Shown here in pieces: positions 7,832 through 16,870 of a DNA stretch of 64,000 bases. Below the pieces are notes generated by a model that was not told the origin of the DNA, ran no database searches, and saw only the letters and a list, made by a program, of their open reading frames with translations. A program made the translations under genes and the position numbers. Every line of letters begins with the position of its first letter. Positions within the stretch are counted from its first letter, which is position 1. Source of the stretch: Affinirhizobium lemnae (GTDB lineage: Bacteria; Pseudomonadota; Alphaproteobacteria; Rhizobiales; Rhizobiaceae); NCBI RefSeq assembly GCF_022968395.1, contig NZ_JALJQZ010000013.1:1-64000 (forward strand), read 5' to 3'.

Positions 7832-8963
7832 TCAATCGATGTCGGCCACGTCTGCTCCGGCACCACCGTTGATACGATGTGCGAGGGCCGCCTCCATAAA
7901 CTCATTCAGTTCGCCATCCAGAACATCGCCCGGTGCAGTGCTTTCCACACCGGTACGTAAATCCTTGACCAACTGATAGGGCTGCAAAACATAAGAGCGG
8001 ATCTGATGCCCCCATCCGATATCGGTCTTCGATGCGGCTTCGGCGTTTGCCGCCTCTTCCCGCTTCTTCAATTCGACCTCATACAGACGAGCGCGCAACA
8101 TGTCCCACGCCTTGGCGCGGTTCTTGTGCTGCGAACGTTCCTGCTGGCACGCAACCACGATGCCGCTTGGAATATGCGTGATTCGTACGGCCGAATCCGT
8201 CGTATTGACGTGCTGTCCACCTGCACCGGATGAACGATAGGTATCGATCCGGCAATCGCTTTCGTTCACCTCGATCTGGATCGAGTCGTCAACCACAGGA
8301 TAAACCCAGATCGACGAGAATGACGTGTGACGACGTGCGTTGCTGTCGTAGGGCGAAATACGCACAAGCCGGTGAACGCCGGATTCGGTCTTGAGCCAGC
8401 CATAGGCATTGTGGCCCTTGACCAGGATCGTGGCAGATTTGATGCCCGCCTCTTCACCGTCATGGACTTCAAGTAGTTCCACCTTGAAACCCGAGCGCTC
8501 CGCCCAACGGGTATACATGCGCAGGAGCATGTTGGCCCAATCCTGCGATTCGGTACCACCAGCGCCGGAGTGAACTTCAACATAGGTGTCGTTGCCGTCC
8601 GCCTCGCCCGAGAGCATGGCTTCGACCTGCCGGCGGGTTGCTTCAGCTTGAAGAGCCTTCAACGCATCTTCCGCGTCGCGAACGACGGTTTCGTCGCCTT
8701 CTTCTTCACCAAGCTCGATAAACTCGATGTTATCCCGCAGTTGCTGCTCCAGAGACTTTACGCCACTGATGCTGTCATCCAGCTGCTGGCGTTCGCGCAT
8801 AAGCTTTTGCGCTTCGCTGGCATCGTTCCAGAGTGTTGGATCTTCCGCCTTGTTGTTCAACCAGTCCAGCCGTCTTACCGCCTGATCCCAGTCAAAGATG
8901 CCTCCTCAGCAGGCTTATGGCCTGCTTGATTTCGTCGATAACATTCAAAGTTTCGTTGCGCAT
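7832..8963 (-). CDS. prfB: Peptide chain release factor 2, expressed through a programmed +1 frameshift
   Basis: RF2 releases peptides at UGA and UAA. The gene is in two frames. ATG at 8963 opens 23 codons ([20 protein letters not shown], then RHL) ending at an in-frame TGA at 8892-8894. Slipping forward one base at CTT-TGA-C continues with [18 protein letters not shown] to the stop at 7832, for a total of 376 residues, normal for RF2. The catalytic GGQ loop is present ([20 protein letters not shown]). The stop-codon recognition tripeptide reads SPY ([15 protein letters not shown]) where E. coli has SPF. Starting translation at the TTG at 8860 would lose the N-terminal helix and ignore the frameshift signals. 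Confidence 0.95.
8891..8906 (-). promoter_or_regulatory. RF2 programmed +1 frameshift site
   Basis: On the minus strand the order is AGGAGG, three bases (CAT), CTT, TGA, C. This is the known prfB recoding cassette: an internal Shine-Dalgarno sequence a short distance before a slippery CTT codon, and a UGA followed by C, a weak termination context. Low RF2 lets the ribosome slip, which restores RF2 synthesis, so the site is an autoregulatory sensor of RF2 level. Confidence 0.93.
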
Positions 8964-9033
8964 TCTCTGCCTTCTCGTCCTTTCGGGATTTGACGGTTGA
9001 ATAGTTCCACCGGCGAGTTCTGTAAAGCATCAC

Positions 9034-9056
9034 GATGAGGCCATGACTGCCTCATC
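9034..9056 (-). other. Perfect hairpin downstream of mrcA
   Basis: GATGAGGC and GCCTCATC pair perfectly over 8 bp around a 7-nt loop, in the gap between the mrcA stop and the prfB start. There is no T-run on either strand, so it is not a classic intrinsic terminator. It may protect the mrcA mRNA 3' end or act in a Rho-dependent context. Confidence 0.45.
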
Positions 9057-9080
9057 ACAGGATCTCGGCAAGTTGTATGG

Positions 9081-11534
9081 TTAGAAGAGGCCACCGGAAC
9101 CCGAGGTAACGGCCTGCTGTGCCTGTGGCGACGTCTTAAGGATTTCTTCCGGCGGTAACTGTGCATTAGCACCGATGATCGTCAGCGTATCTGCTGGTCC
9201 CGTTCCAGGCTTGAAGGCTTCGACAATCGTGTCCGGCTCGCCTTCGAGAGCGAACATGCCGGTTTTTCTGTTGACGGCAATGAACTGCATCCCAGCAGGA
9301 ACCTGGAACTTCGTCGCCGGGGTTACCTTCGCCGCCTGAGCGAGGAATTCGCCAAAAATCGGCGCCGACAGGTTTCCACCGGTACCGCCACGACCGAGCG
9401 GCGTGGGTGTATCAAAGCCGATGTAGAGGCCAGCAACAAGGTTCGGCGTAAAGCCGACAAACCAGGCGTCCTTTTCGTCGTTCGTCGTACCCGTCTTGCC
9501 AGCGACCGGACGATCCTTCACCGGGATCTTGCCTGCGGCGGTGCCACGCTGGACAACACCCTCCATCATCGATGTTATTTGATAAGCCGTCATCGGGTCG
9601 AGAACCTGTTCGCGGTTATCTATCAGCGTTGGCTCGGGCTGGTTTGCCCAACTATTGAAATTACATCCCTCGCAAGTCCGCTCCTCATGGCGGAAGATGG
9701 TCTTGCCATAGCGATCCTGAATACGGTCAACCAGCGTGGGCTTGATCTGCTTGCCACCGTTCGCGATGACCGAATAGGCCGAAACCATACGCAGAACGGT
9801 AGTTTCACCGGAACCGAGCGACATAGACAGAAGCGGCGCCATTTTATCGTAGATGCCGAACCGTTGTGCATATTCCGCAACCAGATCCATACCCATATCC
9901 TGCGCGAGGCGCACAGTCATCTGGTTACGCGATTTCTCGATGCCAACTCGCAGCGTCGATGGGCCACCTGATTCGCCACCATAGTTATCCGGACTCCAGA
10001 CCTGCCCACCAGACGTGACTTCGATCGGGGCATCCAGAATGACGGAGGATGGAGTGTAACCGTTGTCCAGCGCGGCAGCATAGACAAAAGGCTTGAATGA
10101 CGAACCGGGCTGTCGCATCGCCTGTGTAGCGCGGTTGAACTCCGACTGAGCGTAGGAGAAGCCGCCCACCATGGCCAGGACGCGGCCTGTATGCGGATCC
10201 ATCACCACCATACCGCCCTGTACCTTCGGAGGTTGTCTCAATGCGAAAATGCCAGGCTTGTTCTCGATCGGCTCGACATACACGACATCGCCCGGCTCGA
10301 CCACACCGACGGGAGACTTGGCCGTTTTCTTGACGCCCTTCGCATCGCGGAAAGCCCATTTCATCTGATCGGCTGGTATTGTGCCCTTTTTGCGTTCCTC
10401 GACAACTTTACCGGCTACCAGGTCGGGTTGAAGGCCGATATCGACCTGCTTGTCGGACACGGCGGTGACAACGGCGAGCTTCCACTCCGGAACATCGCGG
10501 AGAGCCGGAACCTTGGCGAGTTCCATGCCCCAGTCACCGGATACGCCGATCTTGGCAACCGCACCGCGATAACCCCGACGCTCGTCGTAATCTACCAATC
10601 CCTTCTGCAAGGAAGCCCTGGCCATGATCTGCAACTGCGGATCGAGCGAGGTACGAACGGACAGGCCGCCCTCATAAAGGGCCTTGTCGCCATATTTTTC
10701 TATGATCTGGCGGCGTACTTCTTCCGAGAAGTATTCGGACGCAGCGAGCGTCGCGCCACCACGGTTCATGTTCACGCCAAGCGGCTGCTTTTTGGCCAGT
10801 TCAGCATCACTGGCGGTGATGTAGCCGTCTTCCGCCATACGGCTGATAACGTAATTGCGTCGGGTAATTGCCGCCTCTTCGTGACGAAATGGATTGTAGT
10901 TTGCCGGACCTTTCGGCAGGCCGCCCAGATAGGCAGCCTCCGCAATCGTCAACTCTGTCACGGACTTGTTGAAATAGGTCAACGCGGCGCCGGCGATACC
11001 GTAGGAATTGAAACCGAAGAAAATCTCGTTGAGATAAAGTTCGAGGATTTTGTCCTTCGAGTAGGTCTGCTCGATACGGAAGGAGAGGATGGCTTCTTTG
11101 ACCTTGCGGTCGATAGTCTGGTCTGCGGAAAGGAGGAAGTTCTTGGCAACCTGCTGGGTGATCGTCGATGCACCCTCGGGCCGACGACCGGAGCCAATGT
11201 TTTGGATGTTATTGACTACGGCACGTGCGAGGCCCCAGGGATCGACGCCAGGATGCTTGTAAAAGTTTTGATCTTCCGCAGCGATGAATGCAGCCTTAAC
11301 GCGATCCGGAATAGCCTGGATGGGCAGGAAAAGCCGCTTCTCTCGCGCATACTCAGCCATCAGCGCTCCATTGCCTGCGTGAACGCGCGTTGCGACAGGT
11401 GGCTCGTAAGAGGCCAATACCTCGTAATTAGGAAGATCCTTGGATACGCCCGTCAGGTACACTGCGGCTACTGCAGCAAACGCAAAGAACGCTATGCACG
11501 CAAAGCCGAAGAAATATCCAAATAATCTTATCAT
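9081..11534 (-). CDS. mrcA: Penicillin-binding protein 1A (bifunctional transglycosylase/transpeptidase)
   Basis: 817 residues. An N-terminal membrane anchor (about 5-29) is followed by a GT51 glycosyltransferase domain (EDQNFYKHPGVDPWGLARA, GASTITQQVAKNFLL, KILELYLNEIFFGFNSYGIA) that polymerises lipid II glycan. The C-terminal transpeptidase domain has SSFK (RQPGSSFKPFVYAAAL), SRN and KTGT (AGKTGTTNDEKDAWF). An OB-like insert lies between them, as in PBP1a. Acts in the periplasm in cell-wall synthesis. The next gene upstream on this strand is the amidase amiC, so these are adjacent wall-building and wall-cutting enzymes. The 273 bases between the two genes hold no visible gene. Confidence 0.95.
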   Translation of the reverse strand: MIRLFGYFFGFACIAFFAFAAVAAVYLTGVSKDLPNYEVLASYEPPVATRVHAGNGALMAEYAREKRLFLPIQAIPDRVKAAFIAAEDQNFYKHPGVDPWGLARAVVNNIQNIGSGRRPEGASTITQQVAKNFLLSADQTIDRKVKEAILSFRIEQTYSKDKILELYLNEIFFGFNSYGIAGAALTYFNKSVTELTIAEAAYLGGLPKGPANYNPFRHEEAAITRRNYVISRMAEDGYITASDAELAKKQPLGVNMNRGGATLAASEYFSEEVRRQIIEKYGDKALYEGGLSVRTSLDPQLQIMARASLQKGLVDYDERRGYRGAVAKIGVSGDWGMELAKVPALRDVPEWKLAVVTAVSDKQVDIGLQPDLVAGKVVEERKKGTIPADQMKWAFRDAKGVKKTAKSPVGVVEPGDVVYVEPIENKPGIFALRQPPKVQGGMVVMDPHTGRVLAMVGGFSYAQSEFNRATQAMRQPGSSFKPFVYAAALDNGYTPSSVILDAPIEVTSGGQVWSPDNYGGESGGPSTLRVGIEKSRNQMTVRLAQDMGMDLVAEYAQRFGIYDKMAPLLSMSLGSGETTVLRMVSAYSVIANGGKQIKPTLVDRIQDRYGKTIFRHEERTCEGCNFNSWANQPEPTLIDNREQVLDPMTAYQITSMMEGVVQRGTAAGKIPVKDRPVAGKTGTTNDEKDAWFVGFTPNLVAGLYIGFDTPTPLGRGGTGGNLSAPIFGEFLAQAAKVTPATKFQVPAGMQFIAVNRKTGMFALEGEPDTIVEAFKPGTGPADTLTIIGANAQLPPEEILKTSPQAQQAVTSGSGGLF

Positions 11535-11807
11535 TCGCTAGCTACCGCTTCGGTCGTTCGGCACAGTCTCGGCCGACTCTCATGTTTTCACGGGTTTTGC
11601 ACATGGCCTATGCCGACTGCAAGCTTCAGTCGTTAAAAACCATATCCAGCCACGTATCTGCACCCTAATTCTGTAACGCCGGGAATGTGAGTAAAATAGG
11701 GCTCTTGCGAAGACTTACTCCGTCTTGGCCGCGATAGTTCGACCGGAACAGCGACCCAACAGGAGCCTGTTGTACTCAGGCAACAATGCAATCTGCTCCA
11801 ATGCTAA

Positions 11808-13049
11808 TCAGCCACCGCCTGCGACAGCCTCACCCCTATATTTGAGGACTGCATCAACAAGAAGGCTGGTTAACTTGTCTCGCCACTCCTCGCTCAAAAG
11901 CAGCTTCTCATCTCCCTCGTTGGACAAAAAACCGAGTTCAAGAAGGATCGATGGGATGTCTGGCGCCCGCAGTACCTGAAAACCTGCAAATCGATGAGGA
12001 TTATTGATGAGCCCGATCTGCCCCTCGAAAGATTTCACCACTCTGTTGGCCATTGAAATGGAGAATGCTTGTGTTTCCCTGCGAGTGAGGTCCAGCAAAA
12101 TGTCGGCGATTTCCGGTTGTGGCACCTCAATGGAGTAACCGGCGAGTTGGTCCGAAAGGTTTTCACGGGCGGCAAGTGCCGCAGCCATCTTGTCCGATGC
12201 AGTATCGGAGAGCGTGTAAACGGTCGATCCCCGGATACTTTTCTGACCAAGCGTGTCGGCATGAAGGGATATGAACAGATCTGCCTTACCCTGCCGAGCA
12301 AGGACAACGCGCTCCGACAGCGATAAAAAGCTATCATTGCTACGGGTCAGAAACGCTCGGATACCCGTCTGCTCGTTCAGTTTCCCAACCAAGACCTTGG
12401 CAAAGGCAAGCGTAATTTCCTTCTCCGGCGTCTTCGTTACTGCGCCAGACGCCCCTGCATCGATTCCACCATGACCGGCGTCAACGGCAATGGTGAAGAC
12501 GCCATCCTTGGCCGACGTACCATCCGGCAGTCCGTCAACTGCCGCGGATTGCTTCAATTCGGCATTCTTCCAACTCTGGGTCCTGACGAGTTCGGCGAAC
12601 TTATCCTTCGTGGTGATTTCGGCATCGAGAACCAGCCTGAAACCTCGATCCTCGTTTTTTTGCACCTCCGCAGAAACGAGTTTCACAGGCCGCTGTGCAG
12701 TCAAGACAATGCGCGCGCTGCCCTCACCCATTGTTCCGTAACGGATGTCCTTGAACAGCCCACGCGCGGCAAGATCTCCAGCAGGAAAACCGAAGGCCGT
12801 TGCCGGCAAATCAATGACGATGCGTTCCGGAGAGGCAACATAATGGATTGAAAATTCAGGCTTGTTATCGAAATCAACGACAACCCGCGAGCGTGCATCG
12901 TCGCCAACGATTCGTGCCGAGAATGCGAGAAGTGCGTTATCCGGTGTTTCGCTCGCTTGGATCGAGAGAGAGCAGAAAAGAAATAACGCAATAAACACGG
13001 CCGCAAACATGCCGTAGGCGCTACCCAAAGCGCCAGACAGCCGGCCCAT
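11808..13049 (-). CDS. amiC: N-acetylmuramoyl-L-alanine amidase with AMIN domain
   Basis: 413 residues from the ATG at 13049, chosen because GTGAGG lies just upstream; a TTG at 13082 would add 11 residues. A membrane/signal segment (MFAAVFIALFLFCSLSIQAS) is followed by an N-terminal AMIN domain (peptidoglycan targeting; RSRVVVDFDNKPEFSIHY) and a C-terminal Amidase_3 domain. The zinc site is recognisable: IAVDAGHGGIDAG, the Glu in KEITLAFAKVL, the His in FISLHADTL, and the catalytic region in ILLELGFLSNEGDE. It cleaves the amide between MurNAc and the stem peptide during daughter-cell separation. The gene is divergent from rne. Confidence 0.92.
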   Translation of the reverse strand: MGRLSGALGSAYGMFAAVFIALFLFCSLSIQASETPDNALLAFSARIVGDDARSRVVVDFDNKPEFSIHYVASPERIVIDLPATAFGFPAGDLAARGLFKDIRYGTMGEGSARIVLTAQRPVKLVSAEVQKNEDRGFRLVLDAEITTKDKFAELVRTQSWKNAELKQSAAVDGLPDGTSAKDGVFTIAVDAGHGGIDAGASGAVTKTPEKEITLAFAKVLVGKLNEQTGIRAFLTRSNDSFLSLSERVVLARQGKADLFISLHADTLGQKSIRGSTVYTLSDTASDKMAAALAARENLSDQLAGYSIEVPQPEIADILLDLTRRETQAFSISMANRVVKSFEGQIGLINNPHRFAGFQVLRAPDIPSILLELGFLSNEGDEKLLLSEEWRDKLTSLLVDAVLKYRGEAVAGGG

Positions 13050-13674
13050 TGACCTCACAGATTTGCTCCAAACCGGACCCAATTCAATACGCCCCTCAAC
13101 GAATGATTCTCAATGTATAATAGGCGGTGACCCGTCTTCAAATTCAGATGCATGCGAAAGTGAAGCAGCACCCAGGGCTTTAGTGCGTGAATTTGATCCA
13201 TAATAAGGCAGGATCGGCTTTGCCCTTGCTATTGTGACAGATAAAACATACAAGGCTTGAGAGGGTTTAAGTGTCGACGGGATAGTCTATTGCAGGCAGC
13301 CAGCTGTCATGTTCTGGCGCCGTGGAGCAAAGACATCCGCCGTCTCTACACTTGGCCTGAAACACCATCAAATCCGGCATGGCTGGACGAATACCGGATG
13401 GCTCGCCATCCTGCTCATTGGGAGCAAATTCATCGGGTTCCGCAAGGAACCTTGTATAACGTCATTCTCGACTGGTTTTCAATGTTGCGGCACGATTTGC
13501 ATACTCCAGACAGGCTCAAAGGAACGAAGGTTCTGACGCTTGTCGTGGCGATGCCGCTTGAAAGCGTATCAGCGGGAAATCATTATCCGGCGCAGAACTC
13601 GCGATGCAGGGAGGTGCTGACATGAGGACAGGCCTCTTCAAGCATGCGCGGCTGCGCCGAGGAGCACATGTTCA
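13050..13674 (+). other. Long leader/promoter region of rne
   Basis: 625 bases between divergent amiC and rne. A TATAAT-like element lies at about 13117 (ATGTATAATAGG). Two overlapping open frames on the plus strand (13257-13625 and 13309-13536) have no recognisable protein character and no good ribosome-binding site, so I treat them as chance. Long untranslated rne leaders are known to mediate RNase E autoregulation in enterobacteria. The same role here is only an inference from length and position. Confidence 0.45.
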
Positions 13675-16584
13675 ATGGCAGACAAAATGCTTATCGACGC
13701 CTCCCATGCGGAGGAGACACGCGTCGTAGTCGTCCGGGGGAACCGGATTGAAGAGTTCGATTTCGAGTCGCAGCACAAAAGGCAGATACGCGGCAACATT
13801 TACCTAGCGAAGGTGACCCGCGTTGAACCTTCTCTCCAAGCTGCATTTGTGGACTATGGTGGCAATCGCCATGGCTTCCTCGCTTTCGCGGAAATACATC
13901 CAGACTATTATCAAATCCCGCTTGCAGACCGCCAGGCATTGCTTCAGGCGGAAATGGAAGACAATCCACGCCATCACGATCACGATATAGAACCGGTTCT
14001 TGATCTGGCTAAGGCGGATCAGCCGGATGTGGGAATTGTCCATCAGGTAGACGCCGCTCTTGGCGCAGATGACAGCTCAAGCGAGTCGGTCTATGCAACA
14101 GAGGCTCATGCCACTGACGACAATTCTGTTGAAGGGGCAACTGCTGATGCGGTTGCGGAAGAAAAGCCGAAAGCCAAGCCGCGCCGTAGCCGGGCCCGCA
14201 AGAAGCCGGTTGAGGCTGCAGCAGATGAGGTGGTCGTAGCTTCAGACACGACGGACGCAAACGACGATAGCACGCCGGACGAGATGGCGGCGATGGTTGA
14301 TACCGATTCCGTGTCCGAAGATGTCGTCGATCGCCGTTCCAACGACGACGATGATGACGATGATGACGACCATGAAAAGGAAGTCATCGAGTCCGTTGGT
14401 GCAGAAGATGCCATGGAAGAGGTGCCGGATCGCGTATTCCGCAAGCCTCGCAAGCAATACCGCATCCAGGAAGTCATCAAGCGCCGTCAGATCCTGCTGG
14501 TTCAGGTTGCTAAGGAAGAACGTGGCAACAAGGGCGCTGCTCTAACGACCTATCTCTCGCTTGCAGGTCGGTATTCCGTTCTTATGCCCAACACCGCACG
14601 CGGTGGCGGTATTTCGCGCAAGATCACCAATCCGACGGACCGCAAGCGCCTCAAGGAGATTGCGCGCGAGCTGGACGTGCCGCAGGGCATGGGCGTGATT
14701 CTTCGCACGGCGGGAGCAAACCGCACCCGCGTCGAGATCAAGCGCGACTTCGAATACCTAATGCGCCTGTGGGAGAATGTCCGAACGCTGACGTTGAACT
14801 CAATCGCTCCCTGTCTGGTTTACGAGGAAGGATCGCTGATTAAGCGCTCCATCCGCGACCTCTATAACAAGGACATTTCCGAGATCATCGTGGCGGGTGA
14901 AGAAGGCTATCGTGAAGCGAAAGACTTCATGAAGATGCTGATGCCAAGCCATGCGAAGGTGGTCCAGCCCTACCGGGATTTGCATCCAATTTTTTCGCGC
15001 TCTGGTATCGAGGCGCAGCTCGACCGTATGCTGCAGCCGCAGGTTACGCTGAAGTCTGGCGGCTACCTCATCATCAACCAGACGGAAGCGCTGGTCGCCA
15101 TCGACGTCAACTCCGGGCGTTCGACTCGCGAGCATTCGATCGAAGAGACCGCACTTCAGACCAATCTGGAGGCGGCAGAAGAAGTTGCTCGTCAGTTGAG
15201 GCTCCGCGACCTTGCAGGTCTGATCGTCATCGACTTTATCGACATGGAAGAGAAGCGGAACAACCGCTCCGTCGAGAAGAAGTTGAAGGATTGCCTCAAG
15301 AATGATCGGGCACGCATTCAGGTAGGCCGCATCTCGCATTTCGGTCTGCTCGAAATGTCGCGTCAGCGGATCCGTGCCAGCGTGCTCGAATCGACAACAC
15401 AGGTCTGCTCGCATTGTGGCGGAACAGGTCATGTTCGTTCGCAGTCCTCGATTGCCTTGCATGTTCTGCGCGGTGTCGAAGAATACCTGCTCAAGAATAC
15501 GACGCACGATATCACAGTGCGGACAACGCCCGAGATTGCGCTTTATCTGCTCAATCACAAGCGCAGCAACGTGGTGGACTACGAGAACCGCTTCGGTGTC
15601 TCTATCTTTATCGAGGCCGATGGCGGCGTGGGTTCAAGTCACTTCGTAATCGACCGCGGAGAGCCCGTCGCAAATCCGGTAAAGATCGAAAGTCTCGTAC
15701 AATTTGCGTCCCTGCCGATTGAAGAGGAAGAGGACGACATCATCGTTGAAATTGACGATGAGGACGAAGACGAGACCGCAGTAGTCGCAACTTCACCCCC
15801 ACAGGCTTCGCGCTCCGAAGACGAGCAGAGCAATCGCAAGCGCAAGCGCCGCCGCCGTCGCCGCAACCGGAATGGCGATACATCTCAGCATGCCTCGGGC
15901 GCAGCGTTTGGCGCCGAGGATGATGGCGAGGATGATGAAGACGATGATTCTGCGGAAGGCCAGACGGATCAGGCCCAGTCGGAAGCCGATGAAGGCAATA
16001 AGCGCAAGCGTCGTCGTCGTGGCAAGCGCGGCGGTCGCCGCAATCGTCAGGGCGAAGAGGACGGCGTGCAGGCAAACTCTGGCGAGGACGATGCTGAAGC
16101 CAATACTACTGCCGATGAGAGCGCAGACGACAATGACCTGAGCCCTGTATCCGGCTTCTCCGACGGCGGTTCGACGCAGGAACTCCAAGTCGATACTGAA
16201 GAGGCTGTAGCAGTAGACGCAAACGAAGCCGTGAAAACGGAAGAGGCACCGGTCAAGCCGCGTCGCACGCGTCGTTCCAAGGCCTCCAGCAAACCGGAGA
16301 CCGAAGCCGTTGCCGATACTGTCGCGGTGACGGAACAGCCTGTAGCGAGTTCGGCCGAGGCTGAAGTGGCAGAGCCAGAAGCCGTAAAGCCGGAACCAGC
16401 AGTCGAAACCGCTTCGTCATCGGAAGAAAGTGCGGCCGAAAAAGCAACTCGGGCAAACCGTGCTTCCAACATAGCTTCATCGGAACCGGTGGTGACATCC
16501 AGCGCTCCATCCGACAGTGAGCCAGATGGCGAGCTGACGAAACCGAAGCGTGCTGGCTGGTGGCAGAAGCGCGGCTTCCTTTGA
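13675..16584 (+). CDS. rne: Ribonuclease E/G
   Basis: 969 residues, the endoribonuclease that starts mRNA decay and processes rRNA and tRNA. The N-terminal S1 domain begins normally (GNIYLAKVTRVEPSLQAAFV) but is split at about residues 95-255 by an acidic, low-complexity insertion that includes nine Asp in a row. S1 resumes at YRIQEVIKRRQILLVQVAKE. Catalytic aspartates lie in ALVAIDVNSGRS (about 475) and VIDFIDMEE (about 520). The zinc-link CSHCGGTGHV is near 577. The C-terminus after about 680 alternates acidic stretches with arginine-rich clusters (NRKRKRRRRRRNRNG, KRKRRRRGKRGGRRNR), typical of the RNA- and protein-binding scaffold. GGAG lies about 10 nt before the ATG. Confidence 0.95.
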   Translation: MADKMLIDASHAEETRVVVVRGNRIEEFDFESQHKRQIRGNIYLAKVTRVEPSLQAAFVDYGGNRHGFLAFAEIHPDYYQIPLADRQALLQAEMEDNPRHHDHDIEPVLDLAKADQPDVGIVHQVDAALGADDSSSESVYATEAHATDDNSVEGATADAVAEEKPKAKPRRSRARKKPVEAAADEVVVASDTTDANDDSTPDEMAAMVDTDSVSEDVVDRRSNDDDDDDDDDHEKEVIESVGAEDAMEEVPDRVFRKPRKQYRIQEVIKRRQILLVQVAKEERGNKGAALTTYLSLAGRYSVLMPNTARGGGISRKITNPTDRKRLKEIARELDVPQGMGVILRTAGANRTRVEIKRDFEYLMRLWENVRTLTLNSIAPCLVYEEGSLIKRSIRDLYNKDISEIIVAGEEGYREAKDFMKMLMPSHAKVVQPYRDLHPIFSRSGIEAQLDRMLQPQVTLKSGGYLIINQTEALVAIDVNSGRSTREHSIEETALQTNLEAAEEVARQLRLRDLAGLIVIDFIDMEEKRNNRSVEKKLKDCLKNDRARIQVGRISHFGLLEMSRQRIRASVLESTTQVCSHCGGTGHVRSQSSIALHVLRGVEEYLLKNTTHDITVRTTPEIALYLLNHKRSNVVDYENRFGVSIFIEADGGVGSSHFVIDRGEPVANPVKIESLVQFASLPIEEEEDDIIVEIDDEDEDETAVVATSPPQASRSEDEQSNRKRKRRRRRRNRNGDTSQHASGAAFGAEDDGEDDEDDDSAEGQTDQAQSEADEGNKRKRRRRGKRGGRRNRQGEEDGVQANSGEDDAEANTTADESADDNDLSPVSGFSDGGSTQELQVDTEEAVAVDANEAVKTEEAPVKPRRTRRSKASSKPETEAVADTVAVTEQPVASSAEAEVAEPEAVKPEPAVETASSSEESAAEKATRANRASNIASSEPVVTSSAPSDSEPDGELTKPKRAGWWQKRGFL

Positions 16585-16592
16585 TCTCGGTA

Positions 16593-16624
16593 AAACGGTC
16601 GCACATGTTGCGGCCGTTTCGCTT
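16593..16624 (+). terminator. Terminator of rne
   Basis: AAACGGTCGCA pairs with TGCGGCCGTTT over 11 bp (one G-T pair) around a 5-nt loop, starting 9 nt after the rne stop codon. It is followed by CGCTTTT. Strong hairpin, modest T-run. Confidence 0.75.
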
Positions 16625-16738
16625 TTCGGGGGTAAGATAGTGAAATATGTGCGCGCAGTGCTGCGGCGCATTTTTGGTCAAAGATGATTGATCTCAACCT
16701 GTTGCGATGGCAATCATGAATTGATCAGTGTCTGCCAA

Positions 16739-16798
16739 ATTTGTGATCGTTTGATCCAGTAGACCCCGAGACCACCGAAGCGCTACAGGATCACAAAT
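16739..16798 (+). other. Inverted repeat with alternative pairings in dsbA-like leader
   Basis: ATTTGTGATC (16739-16748) and GATCACAAAT (16789-16798) are perfect inverted repeats 40 nt apart. Inside them TGATCCAGTAG (16752-16762) can instead pair with CTACAGGATCA (16784-16794), with a single A-A mismatch. The two pairings compete for the same right arm. A perfect palindrome CGTCAATTGACG follows at 16811-16822. All lie in the 287-nt gap before the gene at 16871. Confidence 0.5.
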
Positions 16799-16870
16799 GA
16801 TTCACCCAGACGTCAATTGACGGGGTTGAGTCGCAATCATTTTTAGCGATGCGCGATACAGAGGATAGCC

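Noticed and set aside
13257..13625. 122-codon frame upstream of rne
   Set aside because: Starts at TTG without a ribosome-binding site, overlaps another frame, and its composition resembles translated non-coding DNA. It lies in the rne leader.
14344..14376. Acidic codon repeat in rne as a simple-sequence phase-variation tract
   Set aside because: The Asp run is encoded by mixed GAC/GAT codons, not a perfect tandem repeat, and the reading frame is a conserved style of insertion.
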